Shown here: positions 1 through 5,925 of the stretch, piece by piece | Numbering within the stretch: position 1 is the first letter of the stretch | Layout: each line of letters begins with the position of its first letter | Assembly: GCA_002322865.1 (NCBI GenBank) | Contig: DCOH01000026.1 | Location: 46,105-53,776 of the forward strand | Direction of reading: 5' to 3' | DNA from: Sphingobacterium sp. UBA1575 | Lineage (GTDB): Bacteria; Bacteroidota; Bacteroidia; Sphingobacteriales; Sphingobacteriaceae | Length of the DNA stretch: 7,672 bases | Notes under the pieces: generated by a model | Database searches by the model: none | Told to the model about the DNA's origin: nothing | Seen by the model: the letters and a program-made list of their open reading frames with translations, nothing else | Program-made: the position numbers and the translations under genes

Positions 1-15
1 CCTCGCAATGACGGG
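1..15. repeat. Edge of a probable dispersed intergenic repeat
   Basis: The first 15 bases read CCTCGCAATGACGGG; the reverse strand reads CCCGTCATTGCGAGG. The core GTCATTGCGAGG is familiar to me from short dispersed intergenic repeats in many bacterial genomes, including Bacteroidota. Only the edge is inside the window, so neither its length nor its boundaries can be judged. It sits 8 nt past the stop codon of the minus-strand operon, where such repeats commonly lie and where the operon's terminator would be expected. The match rests on recollection of the motif, not on a search. Confidence 0.35.
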
Positions 16-22
16 AAAACCT

Positions 23-718
23 CTATTTCTTTCCTTTTTTAAATTCTGCGTAAGAAACCAAGATATACGCTGTTAAATCCTCTTTTACCGCATTTTTAAT
101 AAACTCATAAGTTGGTCTATACTTCGTCTTAAAAAGCGGTAAATCTGTAGCGCTCAAAGGTACCAAACTCAAAATCAACTCATTGGTAAATTTTCTGTCC
201 ACCGCACGCTGTTCCTGCTCCAGTTCCAATATCTTAATCGCATTTCTTGCCTGTTTCGCCTCTTTCCCAAATAAACGAGAAGGTGAAACCCTCAACCCAC
301 CTCGAGTTTGACTCGTTTCCACCGCCTTACTATTGTTTTTTGCTCGTTCGATTTCCCTTGCAATCCGACTATCCGTAATCTTCGTTACGACCACCTCATC
401 GATCACAATGGTCGAATTATCCGGAACCATGTATATCCTCGAGATATCTCCCAATTCCTGATAAATAAAAGCCGTATCCCGATCATATCCACGAAGGGTT
501 AAGCTTAAATAATCGTATTTCTGACCAGGGATGCTAAAGTTTCCCTGTGCATCCGATTTGGTTTCCTTATTCGTCCGTAGGTTCTTGATCAGCACATCAG
601 AAATCCTTTTATCACTTTTTAAATCAATGACAATTCCTTTGATATCCTGGGCAAAACTTAAGGTCATCCCACTAAACAGTAGGATGACCAACACTAATAT
701 TTCTTTAATTTTTCTCAT
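23..718 (-). CDS. Secreted carboxypeptidase-regulatory-like domain protein
   Basis: A 231-residue protein of unknown precise function, probably in the periplasm or on the outer membrane. Residues 1-23 form a signal peptide: charged MRKIKE, a hydrophobic core, then SFA before Gln24. Residues about 25-108 match the CarboxypepD_reg-like beta-sandwich seen at the front of many Bacteroidota surface proteins (KGIVIDLKSDKRISDVLI, then SDAQGNFSI and a TLRGYD segment). A short DEVVV stretch (108-112) resembles the link that precedes TonB plug domains, but no plug or barrel follows. The remaining 120 residues are charged and helical-looking, with RGGLRVSPSRLFGKEAKQ near 139-156 and RPTYEFI near 201-207. 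It is the last gene of an operon; its ATG is 2 nt past the peptidase stop, so translational coupling is likely. Complete gene, ending in TAG. The domain call is firm; the role is not known. Confidence 0.85.
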   Translation of the reverse strand: MRKIKEILVLVILLFSGMTLSFAQDIKGIVIDLKSDKRISDVLIKNLRTNKETKSDAQGNFSIPGQKYDYLSLTLRGYDRDTAFIYQELGDISRIYMVPDNSTIVIDEVVVTKITDSRIAREIERAKNNSKAVETSQTRGGLRVSPSRLFGKEAKQARNAIKILELEQEQRAVDRKFTNELILSLVPLSATDLPLFKTKYRPTYEFIKNAVKEDLTAYILVSYAEFKKGKK

Positions 719-720
719 TC

Positions 721-2691
721 TTATTTACTGTTCCATACATTATTTTCCGGTCTGATGTCCGGGTAAACATTGTCTGGGTCTATTTTAACGCTGGAAAGCT
801 TCTCTGTAGTATTCATCCTAAATCTCCAAGTGCTGTTGTTTTCCCAAACCTGTACCGGAAGTTTATGGCGAACTTTCTTTCCCGATTCCGTAGTTGCTTC
901 AATAACAACCGGCATTGGCATTTTTTCCAGATTACTGATGGAAATAAACGCTCCTTTAGCCGGATCTGAATCTACATATTCTACTTTATCGATCGCTTGA
1001 TCCAATTGCCAATTGTTCAATATCCAGCTTCTCCAAAACCAGTTCAGGTTTTCACCGGTTTCATTTTCGATCACACGGAAGAAATCCTCAGGTGTAGGAT
1101 GTTTATATGCCCAATAGTCAACATATTTACGAAAAGCTGCATCAAAGCGTTCTGCTCCGATCACCTCATCCCGCAAAATACGCATCGCATATCCAGGTTT
1201 ATAGTAGGCCAACATACCAATGTTACGTTCTTTCATACCCTGAGGGGTAGTCATCACGGGCTCAAGACCAGGATTCATGATCATGCGGATCATCGCATTT
1301 CTATTACCTCTTGGTCTATGGTACTCGCCTTTATTAAATACTTCTGTAGATAAGTCGTTGATAAAGGTGTTGAAACCTTCGTCCATCCAGGCATATAAAC
1401 GCTCGTTCGAACCTACGATCATAGGGAACCAGATGTGTCCAAATTCATGATCCGTTACCCCCCAAAGGCTACTGCCTCTGGCACGACTACCACAGAAAAC
1501 GATAGCCGGATATTCCATACCGCCCACATTGGAAGCTACGTTGATGGCTACCGGATAAGGGTATTCCATCCATTTCTTGGAATAATATTCTATAGATGCT
1601 TTGGTGTATTCCGTAGATCTTTCCCAAGCATTCCCACCATTACTTTCCTTCGGATAGGCAGACATTGCCAATGATTTCTTCCCACTAGGTAAGTTGATCT
1701 GTGCCGCATCTATAATAAAAGCCTTGGAAGATGCCCAAGCAACATCTCGGGTGTTGTTCAATTTATACTTCCAGGTCAATGTTGATTTTTGTGGCCTAGA
1801 ATTCGGATTCGTAACTTCGCTTTCTGAACGGATCAAAACGGCTTTATCGCTGTTTTTCGCCTTATTTAATCGCTCCAATTGCTCTTTGGTCCATACTTCC
1901 TGTGGATTCAATAATTCTCCACCCATTACCACGATATGGTTGGCAGGTGCGGTGATCTCCACGTTGAAATCTCCATATTCCAAGTAGAACTCTCCCGGTC
2001 CGGTATAGGGAAGGTTGTTCCATCCATTCACATCATCGTAAACCGTTACTTTTGGATACCATTGGGCAATGGCGTAAATATCACCATTGGATGTTTTCAG
2101 GATCCCAGTACGATCAGCACCTTCTGCAGGTACGATATAAGAGAAGTCCATACTAAACTCTACTTTTCCACCATTCGCCGTCAAAGTCTTTGGAAGTTCG
2201 ATGCGCATGCGGGTATCGATGATGCTGTATTTAACTTCTTTTCCTGAATGCTCTTTTACATTACTGATCTTATATCCTCCCTGAAATTCATTTCCAGAGC
2301 TTCCATATCGGCTATTGCTCAATGGAACTACTGCTTGACCAATAGATTCGGGATTGAATAGGTTCTGCTCCAATTGCAACCAGATAAAATCCATTTGATC
2401 CGGACTGTTATTGGTATAGGAGATTTTTACATTTCCTTTTACCTCATGTGTTTGATCATTCAGGCTGACCTTGATATCATAATTTGCTGCATTTTGCCAA
2501 TATTGATGTCCTGGCTTGCCAGAAGCGGAACGATAAACCGAACCGGTATTGTTATAAAAAACAGGGTTGAAAGCCGCTTTATAATCATATTTAGATTCAA
2601 TCTTTGTACCCTGCGGGGCCTGCGTTTGTGCATTTGCTGTTGTGGCCAACAATAAGGCCGCAGCTAAAGGAATTAACATGGTTTTTCTCAT
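721..2691 (-). CDS. Secreted M1-family zinc metallopeptidase
   Basis: A 656-residue aminopeptidase-like enzyme of the gluzincin M1 family, expected to cut N-terminal residues from peptides outside the cytoplasm. Residues 1-21 are a signal peptide ending ANA before Gln22. An N-terminal beta domain (about 69-260) is typical of M1 enzymes. The catalytic domain has the zinc site HEFGH at 415-419 (ligands H415, H419; catalytic E416) and the third ligand E438 in WMDEGF, exactly 18 residues between H419 and E438 as the family requires. Tyrosines 496-497 (AYYKPGYAM) are good candidates for the transition-state-stabilising Tyr. The substrate-binding GxMEN motif of classical aminopeptidases is GGMEYP here (390-395), a variant common in bacterial M1 enzymes of this type. 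A C-terminal beta-rich tail (about 565-656) follows. All key residues are intact. It is the middle gene of a tight operon. Specificity cannot be predicted. Confidence 0.95.
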   Translation of the reverse strand: MRKTMLIPLAAALLLATTANAQTQAPQGTKIESKYDYKAAFNPVFYNNTGSVYRSASGKPGHQYWQNAANYDIKVSLNDQTHEVKGNVKISYTNNSPDQMDFIWLQLEQNLFNPESIGQAVVPLSNSRYGSSGNEFQGGYKISNVKEHSGKEVKYSIIDTRMRIELPKTLTANGGKVEFSMDFSYIVPAEGADRTGILKTSNGDIYAIAQWYPKVTVYDDVNGWNNLPYTGPGEFYLEYGDFNVEITAPANHIVVMGGELLNPQEVWTKEQLERLNKAKNSDKAVLIRSESEVTNPNSRPQKSTLTWKYKLNNTRDVAWASSKAFIIDAAQINLPSGKKSLAMSAYPKESNGGNAWERSTEYTKASIEYYSKKWMEYPYPVAINVASNVGGMEYPAIVFCGSRARGSSLWGVTDHEFGHIWFPMIVGSNERLYAWMDEGFNTFINDLSTEVFNKGEYHRPRGNRNAMIRMIMNPGLEPVMTTPQGMKERNIGMLAYYKPGYAMRILRDEVIGAERFDAAFRKYVDYWAYKHPTPEDFFRVIENETGENLNWFWRSWILNNWQLDQAIDKVEYVDSDPAKGAFISISNLEKMPMPVVIEATTESGKKVRHKLPVQVWENNSTWRFRMNTTEKLSSVKIDPDNVYPDIRPENNVWNSK

Positions 2692-2694
2692 AAT

Positions 2695-3042
2695 TTATTT
2701 AAGTTTATTTTGGTACTCTTCTTCATTGAATCCGAGAAGAAGTCCTTTTTTGGTTTCTATCAATGGTCTTTTGATCATGGAATTATTGGCCAATAGCATG
2801 TGGTTCGCACTTTTGGCATCGGTCACTTGGGCTTGTTCTTCCGGACTTAACTTACGCCAAGTCGTTCCTTTTTTGTTCACTAAACTTTCCCAGCCCAATT
2901 CCTTCTCCCACTTCAGCAATTGGGCATCTGTAGCAGGTTCTTTTTTATAATCATGGAATTCATAAGCAATTTGGTTTTCATTCAACCAGTCTAACGCTTT
3001 TTTAACTGTATTGCAATTCTTGATTCCGTAAACTTGTAGCAT
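2695..3042 (-). CDS. YffB/ArsC-family thioredoxin-fold reductase-like protein
   Basis: A 115-residue cytoplasmic protein of the ArsC/Spx/YffB thioredoxin-fold family. Its opening YGIKNCNTVKKALDWL (5-20) closely follows Escherichia coli YffB, as do KKGTTWRKL (57-65), KRPLIE (91-96) and LLLGF (101-105); length is also that of YffB. It has one active-site-position cysteine, Cys10, and no second cysteine to make CxxC, so it is a monothiol form that would need a partner such as glutathione or another low-molecular-weight thiol. YffB has no firmly settled substrate, and there is no ars operon here, so an arsenate-reductase role is only a family label. An Spx-like RNA polymerase regulator is a less likely alternative because the rest of the sequence follows YffB. 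It is the first gene of the minus-strand operon; the next gene begins 3 nt after its TAA stop. It is divergent from fbaA. Confidence 0.9.
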   Translation of the reverse strand: MLQVYGIKNCNTVKKALDWLNENQIAYEFHDYKKEPATDAQLLKWEKELGWESLVNKKGTTWRKLSPEEQAQVTDAKSANHMLLANNSMIKRPLIETKKGLLLGFNEEEYQNKLK

Positions 3043-3135
3043 ATTTATATTGTATCCATGTGAATATTGAAAGCTAAAGATATTAATTTATCTCAAAAGA
3101 AGTTTTGTGTATAGGGAATTTTACGGCATATTTTA

Positions 3136-3156
3136 ATAGTGTATTTTATACACTAT
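3136..3156. promoter_or_regulatory. 9-bp-arm palindrome in the divergent intergenic region
   Basis: Perfect inverted repeat ATAGTGTAT-TTT-ATACACTAT. It lies 63 nt before the fbaA start and 93 nt beyond the start of the divergent YffB-like gene, ending 5 nt before the possible fbaA -33 element. Such a site could bind a dimeric regulator of either or both genes. A hairpin role is less likely because it should lie upstream of the fbaA transcript. The symmetry is seen; the function is inferred. Confidence 0.4.
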
Positions 3157-3161
3157 ATTTC

Positions 3162-3189
3162 TTTGAATCTAAAAAAAACTTTATCTTTA
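3162..3189 (+). promoter_or_regulatory. Possible fbaA promoter
   Basis: TTTG at 3162-3165 and TATCTTTA at 3182-3189 resemble the Bacteroidota primary-sigma pattern TTTG / TAnnTTTG. The -7 box has one mismatch (final A) and the gap is 16 nt, a little shorter than the usual 19-21. Transcription would begin about 25 nt before the fbaA ATG. Confidence 0.35.
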
Positions 3190-3219
3190 TTTTATTAAAG
3201 AAACTAAGATAGAAAAACT

Positions 3220-4299
3220 ATGAGCCTAAAAGATTTCAAAGGTGTTTTAACTGGAGATCAAGTACAAGAATTATTTGAAATTGCGAAGCAACATAACTTT
3301 GCATTACCAGCTGTAAATGTCATCGGAACGGATTCAATCAATGCTGTTATGGAGACTGCTAAGAAAGTGAACTCTCCTGTAATTATTCAATTATCAAATG
3401 GTGGTGCACAATTCTATGCTGGAAAATCATTGAACAATGATGGTTTACAGGCTTGTATTTTAGGTGCAATATCTGCAGCGCAACACGTTCATTTGTTGGC
3501 AGAGCATTATGGTGTTGCAGTAATGTTACATACCGACCATGCTGCTAAAAAATTACTTCCTTGGATCGATGGATTATTGGATGCTGGCGAAAAATTCTAT
3601 GCTCAACATGGTAAACCTTTGTTCTCTTCCCATATGTTGGACCTATCTGAAGAGCCAATCGAGGAGAATATCGAGATCTCTAAGAAATATTTAGAGCGCA
3701 TGAAGCCTCTTGGTATGACGATAGAGATTGAATTGGGTGTAACAGGTGGTGAAGAAGATGGTGTGGACAACTCTGATGTAGACAGCTCTAAACTTTATAC
3801 CCAACCTGAAGAAGTAGCTTATGCTTATAAAGAGCTATCCGAAATTTCAGATAAATTTACGGTTGCTGCAGCTTTTGGAAATGTACATGGTGTTTATAAA
3901 CCAGGTAATGTGAAATTGCAACCTATTATCCTGCACAATTCCCAAGAATATATCCGTGAGAAATTCAATTTAACGGCAGAAAAACCGGTTAACTTTGTAT
4001 TCCATGGTGGTTCTGGTTCTAGTCCAGAAGAAATCAAGGAAGCGATCTCTTATGGTGCGATTAAAATGAACATTGACACCGATATGCAATGGGCTTTCTG
4101 GGATGGTGTTCGTGCTTATGAAGAAAAGAATCATGCTTACCTTCAAGGCCAAATCGGAAATCCTGAAGGTTCTGACTCACCTAACAAAAAATATTACGAT
4201 CCACGCGTATGGTTGCGTAAGGGTGAGGAAGCATTCGTTACGCGTTTAACACAGGCATTTGAGGAATTGAATGCTATTGATGTAAACAGTAAATTATAA
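3220..4299 (+). CDS. fbaA: Class II fructose-bisphosphate aldolase
   Basis: Zinc-dependent aldolase that reversibly splits fructose 1,6-bisphosphate into glyceraldehyde 3-phosphate and dihydroxyacetone phosphate in glycolysis and gluconeogenesis. At 359 residues it has the full length of the E. coli FbaA subtype and follows it closely throughout. Visible active-site features are LHTDHAAKK (103-111) with catalytic Asp106 and zinc ligand His107, the acidic TIEIELGVTGGEEDG stretch (167-181), NVHGVYKPG with zinc ligand His223, FHGGSGS with zinc ligand His262 and the phosphate-binding glycines (261-267), and NIDTD (284-288). The subtype-specific segments LLPWIDGLLDAGEK and NKKYYDPRVWLR are also present. 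No Shine-Dalgarno precedes the ATG; the leader is A-rich, as is usual for highly expressed genes of this phylum. It is a single-gene unit, divergent from the YffB-like gene and closed by its own terminator. Confidence 0.98.
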   Translation: MSLKDFKGVLTGDQVQELFEIAKQHNFALPAVNVIGTDSINAVMETAKKVNSPVIIQLSNGGAQFYAGKSLNNDGLQACILGAISAAQHVHLLAEHYGVAVMLHTDHAAKKLLPWIDGLLDAGEKFYAQHGKPLFSSHMLDLSEEPIEENIEISKKYLERMKPLGMTIEIELGVTGGEEDGVDNSDVDSSKLYTQPEEVAYAYKELSEISDKFTVAAAFGNVHGVYKPGNVKLQPIILHNSQEYIREKFNLTAEKPVNFVFHGGSGSSPEEIKEAISYGAIKMNIDTDMQWAFWDGVRAYEEKNHAYLQGQIGNPEGSDSPNKKYYDPRVWLRKGEEAFVTRLTQAFEELNAIDVNSKL

Positions 4300-4348
4300 T
4301 TCTACATCTACCGGTTTTATTAAAAACCATTTTTTAAAATATAATAAG

Positions 4349-4383
4349 GCAGGTTTAATCGAAAGGTTAAACCTGCTTTTTTG
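4349..4383 (+). terminator. Rho-independent terminator of fbaA
   Basis: A 12-bp stem GCAGGTTTAATC / GGTTAAACCTGC (one G-T wobble next to the loop) closes a GAAA tetraloop and is followed by six T residues (4377-4382). It begins 49 nt after the fbaA stop. This should separate fbaA transcription from xerC. Confidence 0.9.
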
Positions 4384-4410
4384 TTGTCATATCACCATCA
4401 AAAATGTTTG
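4380..4410 (+). promoter_or_regulatory. Possible xerC-hpf promoter
   Basis: TTTG at 4380-4383, then 19 nt, then AATGTTTG at 4403-4410, one mismatch from TAnnTTTG. The -33 element would lie in the T-run of the fbaA terminator, so the next promoter would start where the previous transcript ends. The leader before xerC would be about 48 nt. The match is moderate and AT-rich sequence gives chance hits. Confidence 0.35.
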
Positions 4411-4465
4411 TGGTCATTATTTTTTCCAATAATTATCGTTAATATTACCATATAAGGATTAGGAC

Positions 4466-5347
4466 ATGTATAAGGATAGATTCATTAATTTCCTGAAGTT
4501 TGAAAAGCGGTATTCTGCCCATACCATCACAGCTTATGAGATGGAAGTGGAAAACCTGTTGAAATTCCTGGAATCCGAGAACATGCCTTTTGAGGAAGTG
4601 GACTACAAGTTTCTGCGATATTATTTCTCGACCTTGCGGGAGCAGGGGAAAGAGGCAAGTTCGGTGAACAGAGCCATCTCCTCGATCAAATCCTATTATA
4701 AGTTTTTGGTTCGGGAGGAGCTGATCGCCAAGAACCCGATGGCCTTGATCAAGGCCATGAAAACTGCAAAGCGATTGCCGGTTGTGGTGGAGAAGGAAAA
4801 GATGGTGAAATTATTGGAGCAATTGGATCAGGAAGCGGAGGATTTTGAAAGCCGCAGAGATTTCATTGTCCTGGAATTGCTTTTTGGTACAGGGATTCGG
4901 TTGGCGGAATTGTTAAAAATAAAGGAGTCGGATATTGATCTTTATAATAAAAAAATACTTATATTCGGAAAAAGGAGCAAAGAGCGTTTTGTTCCGATAC
5001 ACAAAACCTTGGTTGGGGAGTTAGAAAAATACCTGCAACAAAAAAAAGCACAGCAATTCCAAAACATTTCGGAAGAATTGATCGTTAGCAAAGAAGGGAA
5101 GCCTGCATATGCAAAGATGATTTACCAGATCGTAAAAAAGTATCTGAGCATGATCACATCGCAGAAAAAAAGGAGTCCTCACGTATTGAGACATACTTTT
5201 GCAACTGCCCTTTTAGATAACGGCGCTGATCTGAACGCAATTAAAGAATTATTGGGCCACGCTGGATTAACTGCAACACAAGTATATACGCATAATTCAG
5301 CCGAGCGATTGAAATCAATTTATAAACAAGCACATCCAAAAGCTTAA
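4466..5347 (+). CDS. xerC: XerC/XerD-type tyrosine recombinase
   Basis: Site-specific recombinase, probably one of the pair that resolves chromosome dimers at dif. The 293-residue length is that of XerC/XerD. An N-terminal SAM-like core-binding domain (about 1-90, with YSAHTITAYEMEVENLLKFL and SSVNRAISSIKSYYKF) precedes the catalytic domain. The full catalytic set is visible: Arg145 in GTGIRLAELL, Lys169 in FGKRSKER, His239 and Arg242 in SPHVLRHTFAT, His265 in LLGHAGL and nucleophile Tyr274 in VYTHNS. An AAGGA (4454-4458) lies 7 nt before the ATG. hpf follows 14 nt after the stop, probably co-transcribed. No att sites or cargo genes surround it, so a housekeeping role is favoured over a mobile-element integrase. 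XerC and XerD cannot be told apart here. The first half looks richer in G and C than the second, which carries three A7-A8 runs (near 4949, 5040, 5165). Confidence 0.92.
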   Translation: MYKDRFINFLKFEKRYSAHTITAYEMEVENLLKFLESENMPFEEVDYKFLRYYFSTLREQGKEASSVNRAISSIKSYYKFLVREELIAKNPMALIKAMKTAKRLPVVVEKEKMVKLLEQLDQEAEDFESRRDFIVLELLFGTGIRLAELLKIKESDIDLYNKKILIFGKRSKERFVPIHKTLVGELEKYLQQKKAQQFQNISEELIVSKEGKPAYAKMIYQIVKKYLSMITSQKKRSPHVLRHTFATALLDNGADLNAIKELLGHAGLTATQVYTHNSAERLKSIYKQAHPKA

Positions 5348-5350
5348 AAA

Positions 5351-5357
5351 AAGGAGG
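5351..5357 (+). promoter_or_regulatory. Strong Shine-Dalgarno before hpf
   Basis: AAGGAGG ends 4 nt before the hpf ATG. This is the longest anti-SD complement ahead of any gene in the window; fbaA and ferritin have none. It confirms the ATG at 5362 as the start and lies in the 14-nt gap after the xerC stop. Confidence 0.8.
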
Positions 5358-5361
5358 AAAA

Positions 5362-5703
5362 ATGAACATTACAGTGCAATCAATTAAGTTTAATGCTGAC
5401 AGTAAACTAATCGAGTTCATTAAGAAGAGGTCTGAGAAATTGAATCAATTTTTAGACAACATCATTGAAGGGGTTTGCTACCTCAGATTAGAAAATGTGG
5501 ATGACGAAGCCAATAAGGTCGTCGAGCTAAAATTTAATGTACCTGGCAACCAACTTTTTGCCAAAGCACAGGCTAAGAGTTTTGAAGAAGCAACAGATAT
5601 TGCCATTGAATCCATTAGGCGTCAAATAAATAAACATAAAACCAAAACAAGAACGGCAACCAGTAATCATAAAGAATTACTGAACGAAGAAGAAGAATTT
5701 TAA
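5362..5703 (+). CDS. hpf: Short hibernation-promoting factor (HPF/RaiA family)
   Basis: A 113-residue ribosome-associated protein that, by family, binds in the A/P-site region of the 30S subunit in slow-growing or starved cells and stops translation, protecting ribosomes. The sequence has the beta-alpha-beta-beta-beta-alpha HPF pattern: MNITVQSIKF strand, SKLIEFIKKRSEKLNQF helix (14-30), VCYLRLENV and KVVELKFNVPGNQLFAKAQ strands (38-70), then SFEEATDIAIESIRRQINKHKTKTR (73-97) helix with a basic end that would contact rRNA. The acidic tail ends in EEEEF. There is no C-terminal dimerisation domain, so this is the short form. It probably shares a transcript with xerC, has an unusually strong Shine-Dalgarno, and is followed immediately by a terminator. 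It could equally be labelled raiA. Confidence 0.95.
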   Translation: MNITVQSIKFNADSKLIEFIKKRSEKLNQFLDNIIEGVCYLRLENVDDEANKVVELKFNVPGNQLFAKAQAKSFEEATDIAIESIRRQINKHKTKTRTATSNHKELLNEEEEF

Positions 5704-5707
5704 GGAA

Positions 5708-5733
5708 AGGCCCTCGGTAGAGGGCTTTTTTTT
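5708..5733 (+). terminator. Rho-independent terminator of xerC-hpf
   Basis: Stem AGGCCCTC / GAGGGCTT (one G-T wobble) with a GGTA loop, followed by a run of eight T residues (5726-5733) that overlaps the last two stem bases. It starts 5 nt after the hpf stop and its T-run leads directly into the heptamer repeat. Confidence 0.9.
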
Positions 5734-5862
5734 AGTATTTAGTATTTAGTAGTTAGTAGTTAGACTTTGTATGGCGGCTAATAATATCTACCAAGATTTC
5801 CACTATAGGTCTTAATACTAAATACTTTCTACTAAATACTAACTACTTTCTACTAAATACTC
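5733..5862. repeat. Inverted pair of heptamer arrays (AGTA-type)
   Basis: The left array (5733-5767) reads as five in-phase heptamers: TAGTATT twice, TAGTAGT twice, then TAGACTT. The right array (5807-5862), read on the minus strand from its outer end, gives eight in-phase heptamers: GAGTATT, TAGTAGA, AAGTAGT, TAGTATT, TAGTAGA, AAGTATT, TAGTATT, then AAGACCT. Both arrays point inward and end in an AGAC-type unit, leaving a 39-nt centre (5768-5806) without repeats. Aligned from the centre, the five left units match the five inner right units at 28 of 35 positions, so a long imperfect hairpin is possible. No ORF or transposase lies inside. It may be a family of dispersed intergenic repeats or a MITE-like element; copy number is unknown. 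Confidence 0.8.
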
Positions 5863-5870
5863 CAACACAA

Positions 5871-5902
5871 TTTGGATTAATTCTTAATAATATTTAGATT
5901 TG
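5871..5902 (+). promoter_or_regulatory. Bacteroidota-type promoter for the 120-residue protein
   Basis: TTTG at 5871-5874, 20 nt, then TAGATTTG at 5895-5902: an exact match to the TTTG / TAnnTTTG pattern of the Bacteroidota primary sigma factor with ideal spacing. Transcription should start near 5908, giving a leader of about 18 nt. It starts 9 nt after the heptamer element. Confidence 0.7.
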
Positions 5903-5925
5903 TTCCAAATTAAAGGAAAAAGCAG

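Noticed and set aside
997..1353. 118-codon plus-strand ORF inside the peptidase gene
   Set aside because: It overlaps the conserved catalytic domain of the M1 peptidase, including the HEFGH region's downstream part, and is explained as its shadow.
2695..3042. Arsenic-resistance arsenate reductase
   Set aside because: The sequence follows YffB rather than ArsC of ars operons, has a lone Cys10, and no arsR or efflux gene is nearby.
3094..3101. Minus-strand -7 box (TTCTTTTG) for the YffB-like operon
   Set aside because: It has a mismatch at the important A of TAnnTTTG and no -33 partner, so the operon promoter is left unassigned.
4440..4448. TAATATTAC, the nonanucleotide of rolling-circle virus origins
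   Set aside because: It lies in AT-rich sequence before xerC with no stem around it and no Rep gene; a chance match.
5040..5047. A8 run in xerC as a programmed slippage or frameshift site
   Set aside because: The reading frame continues intact on both sides and all catalytic residues lie in the same frame; A-runs are common in this AT-rich genome.
4466..5347. Integrase of a mobile element
   Set aside because: Length and motifs are those of XerC/XerD, the gene is linked to hpf, and no tRNA target, att repeats or cargo genes are visible.
5733..5862. CRISPR-like array
   Set aside because: The units are 7 nt and directly abutting with no spacers, and the two halves are inverted.
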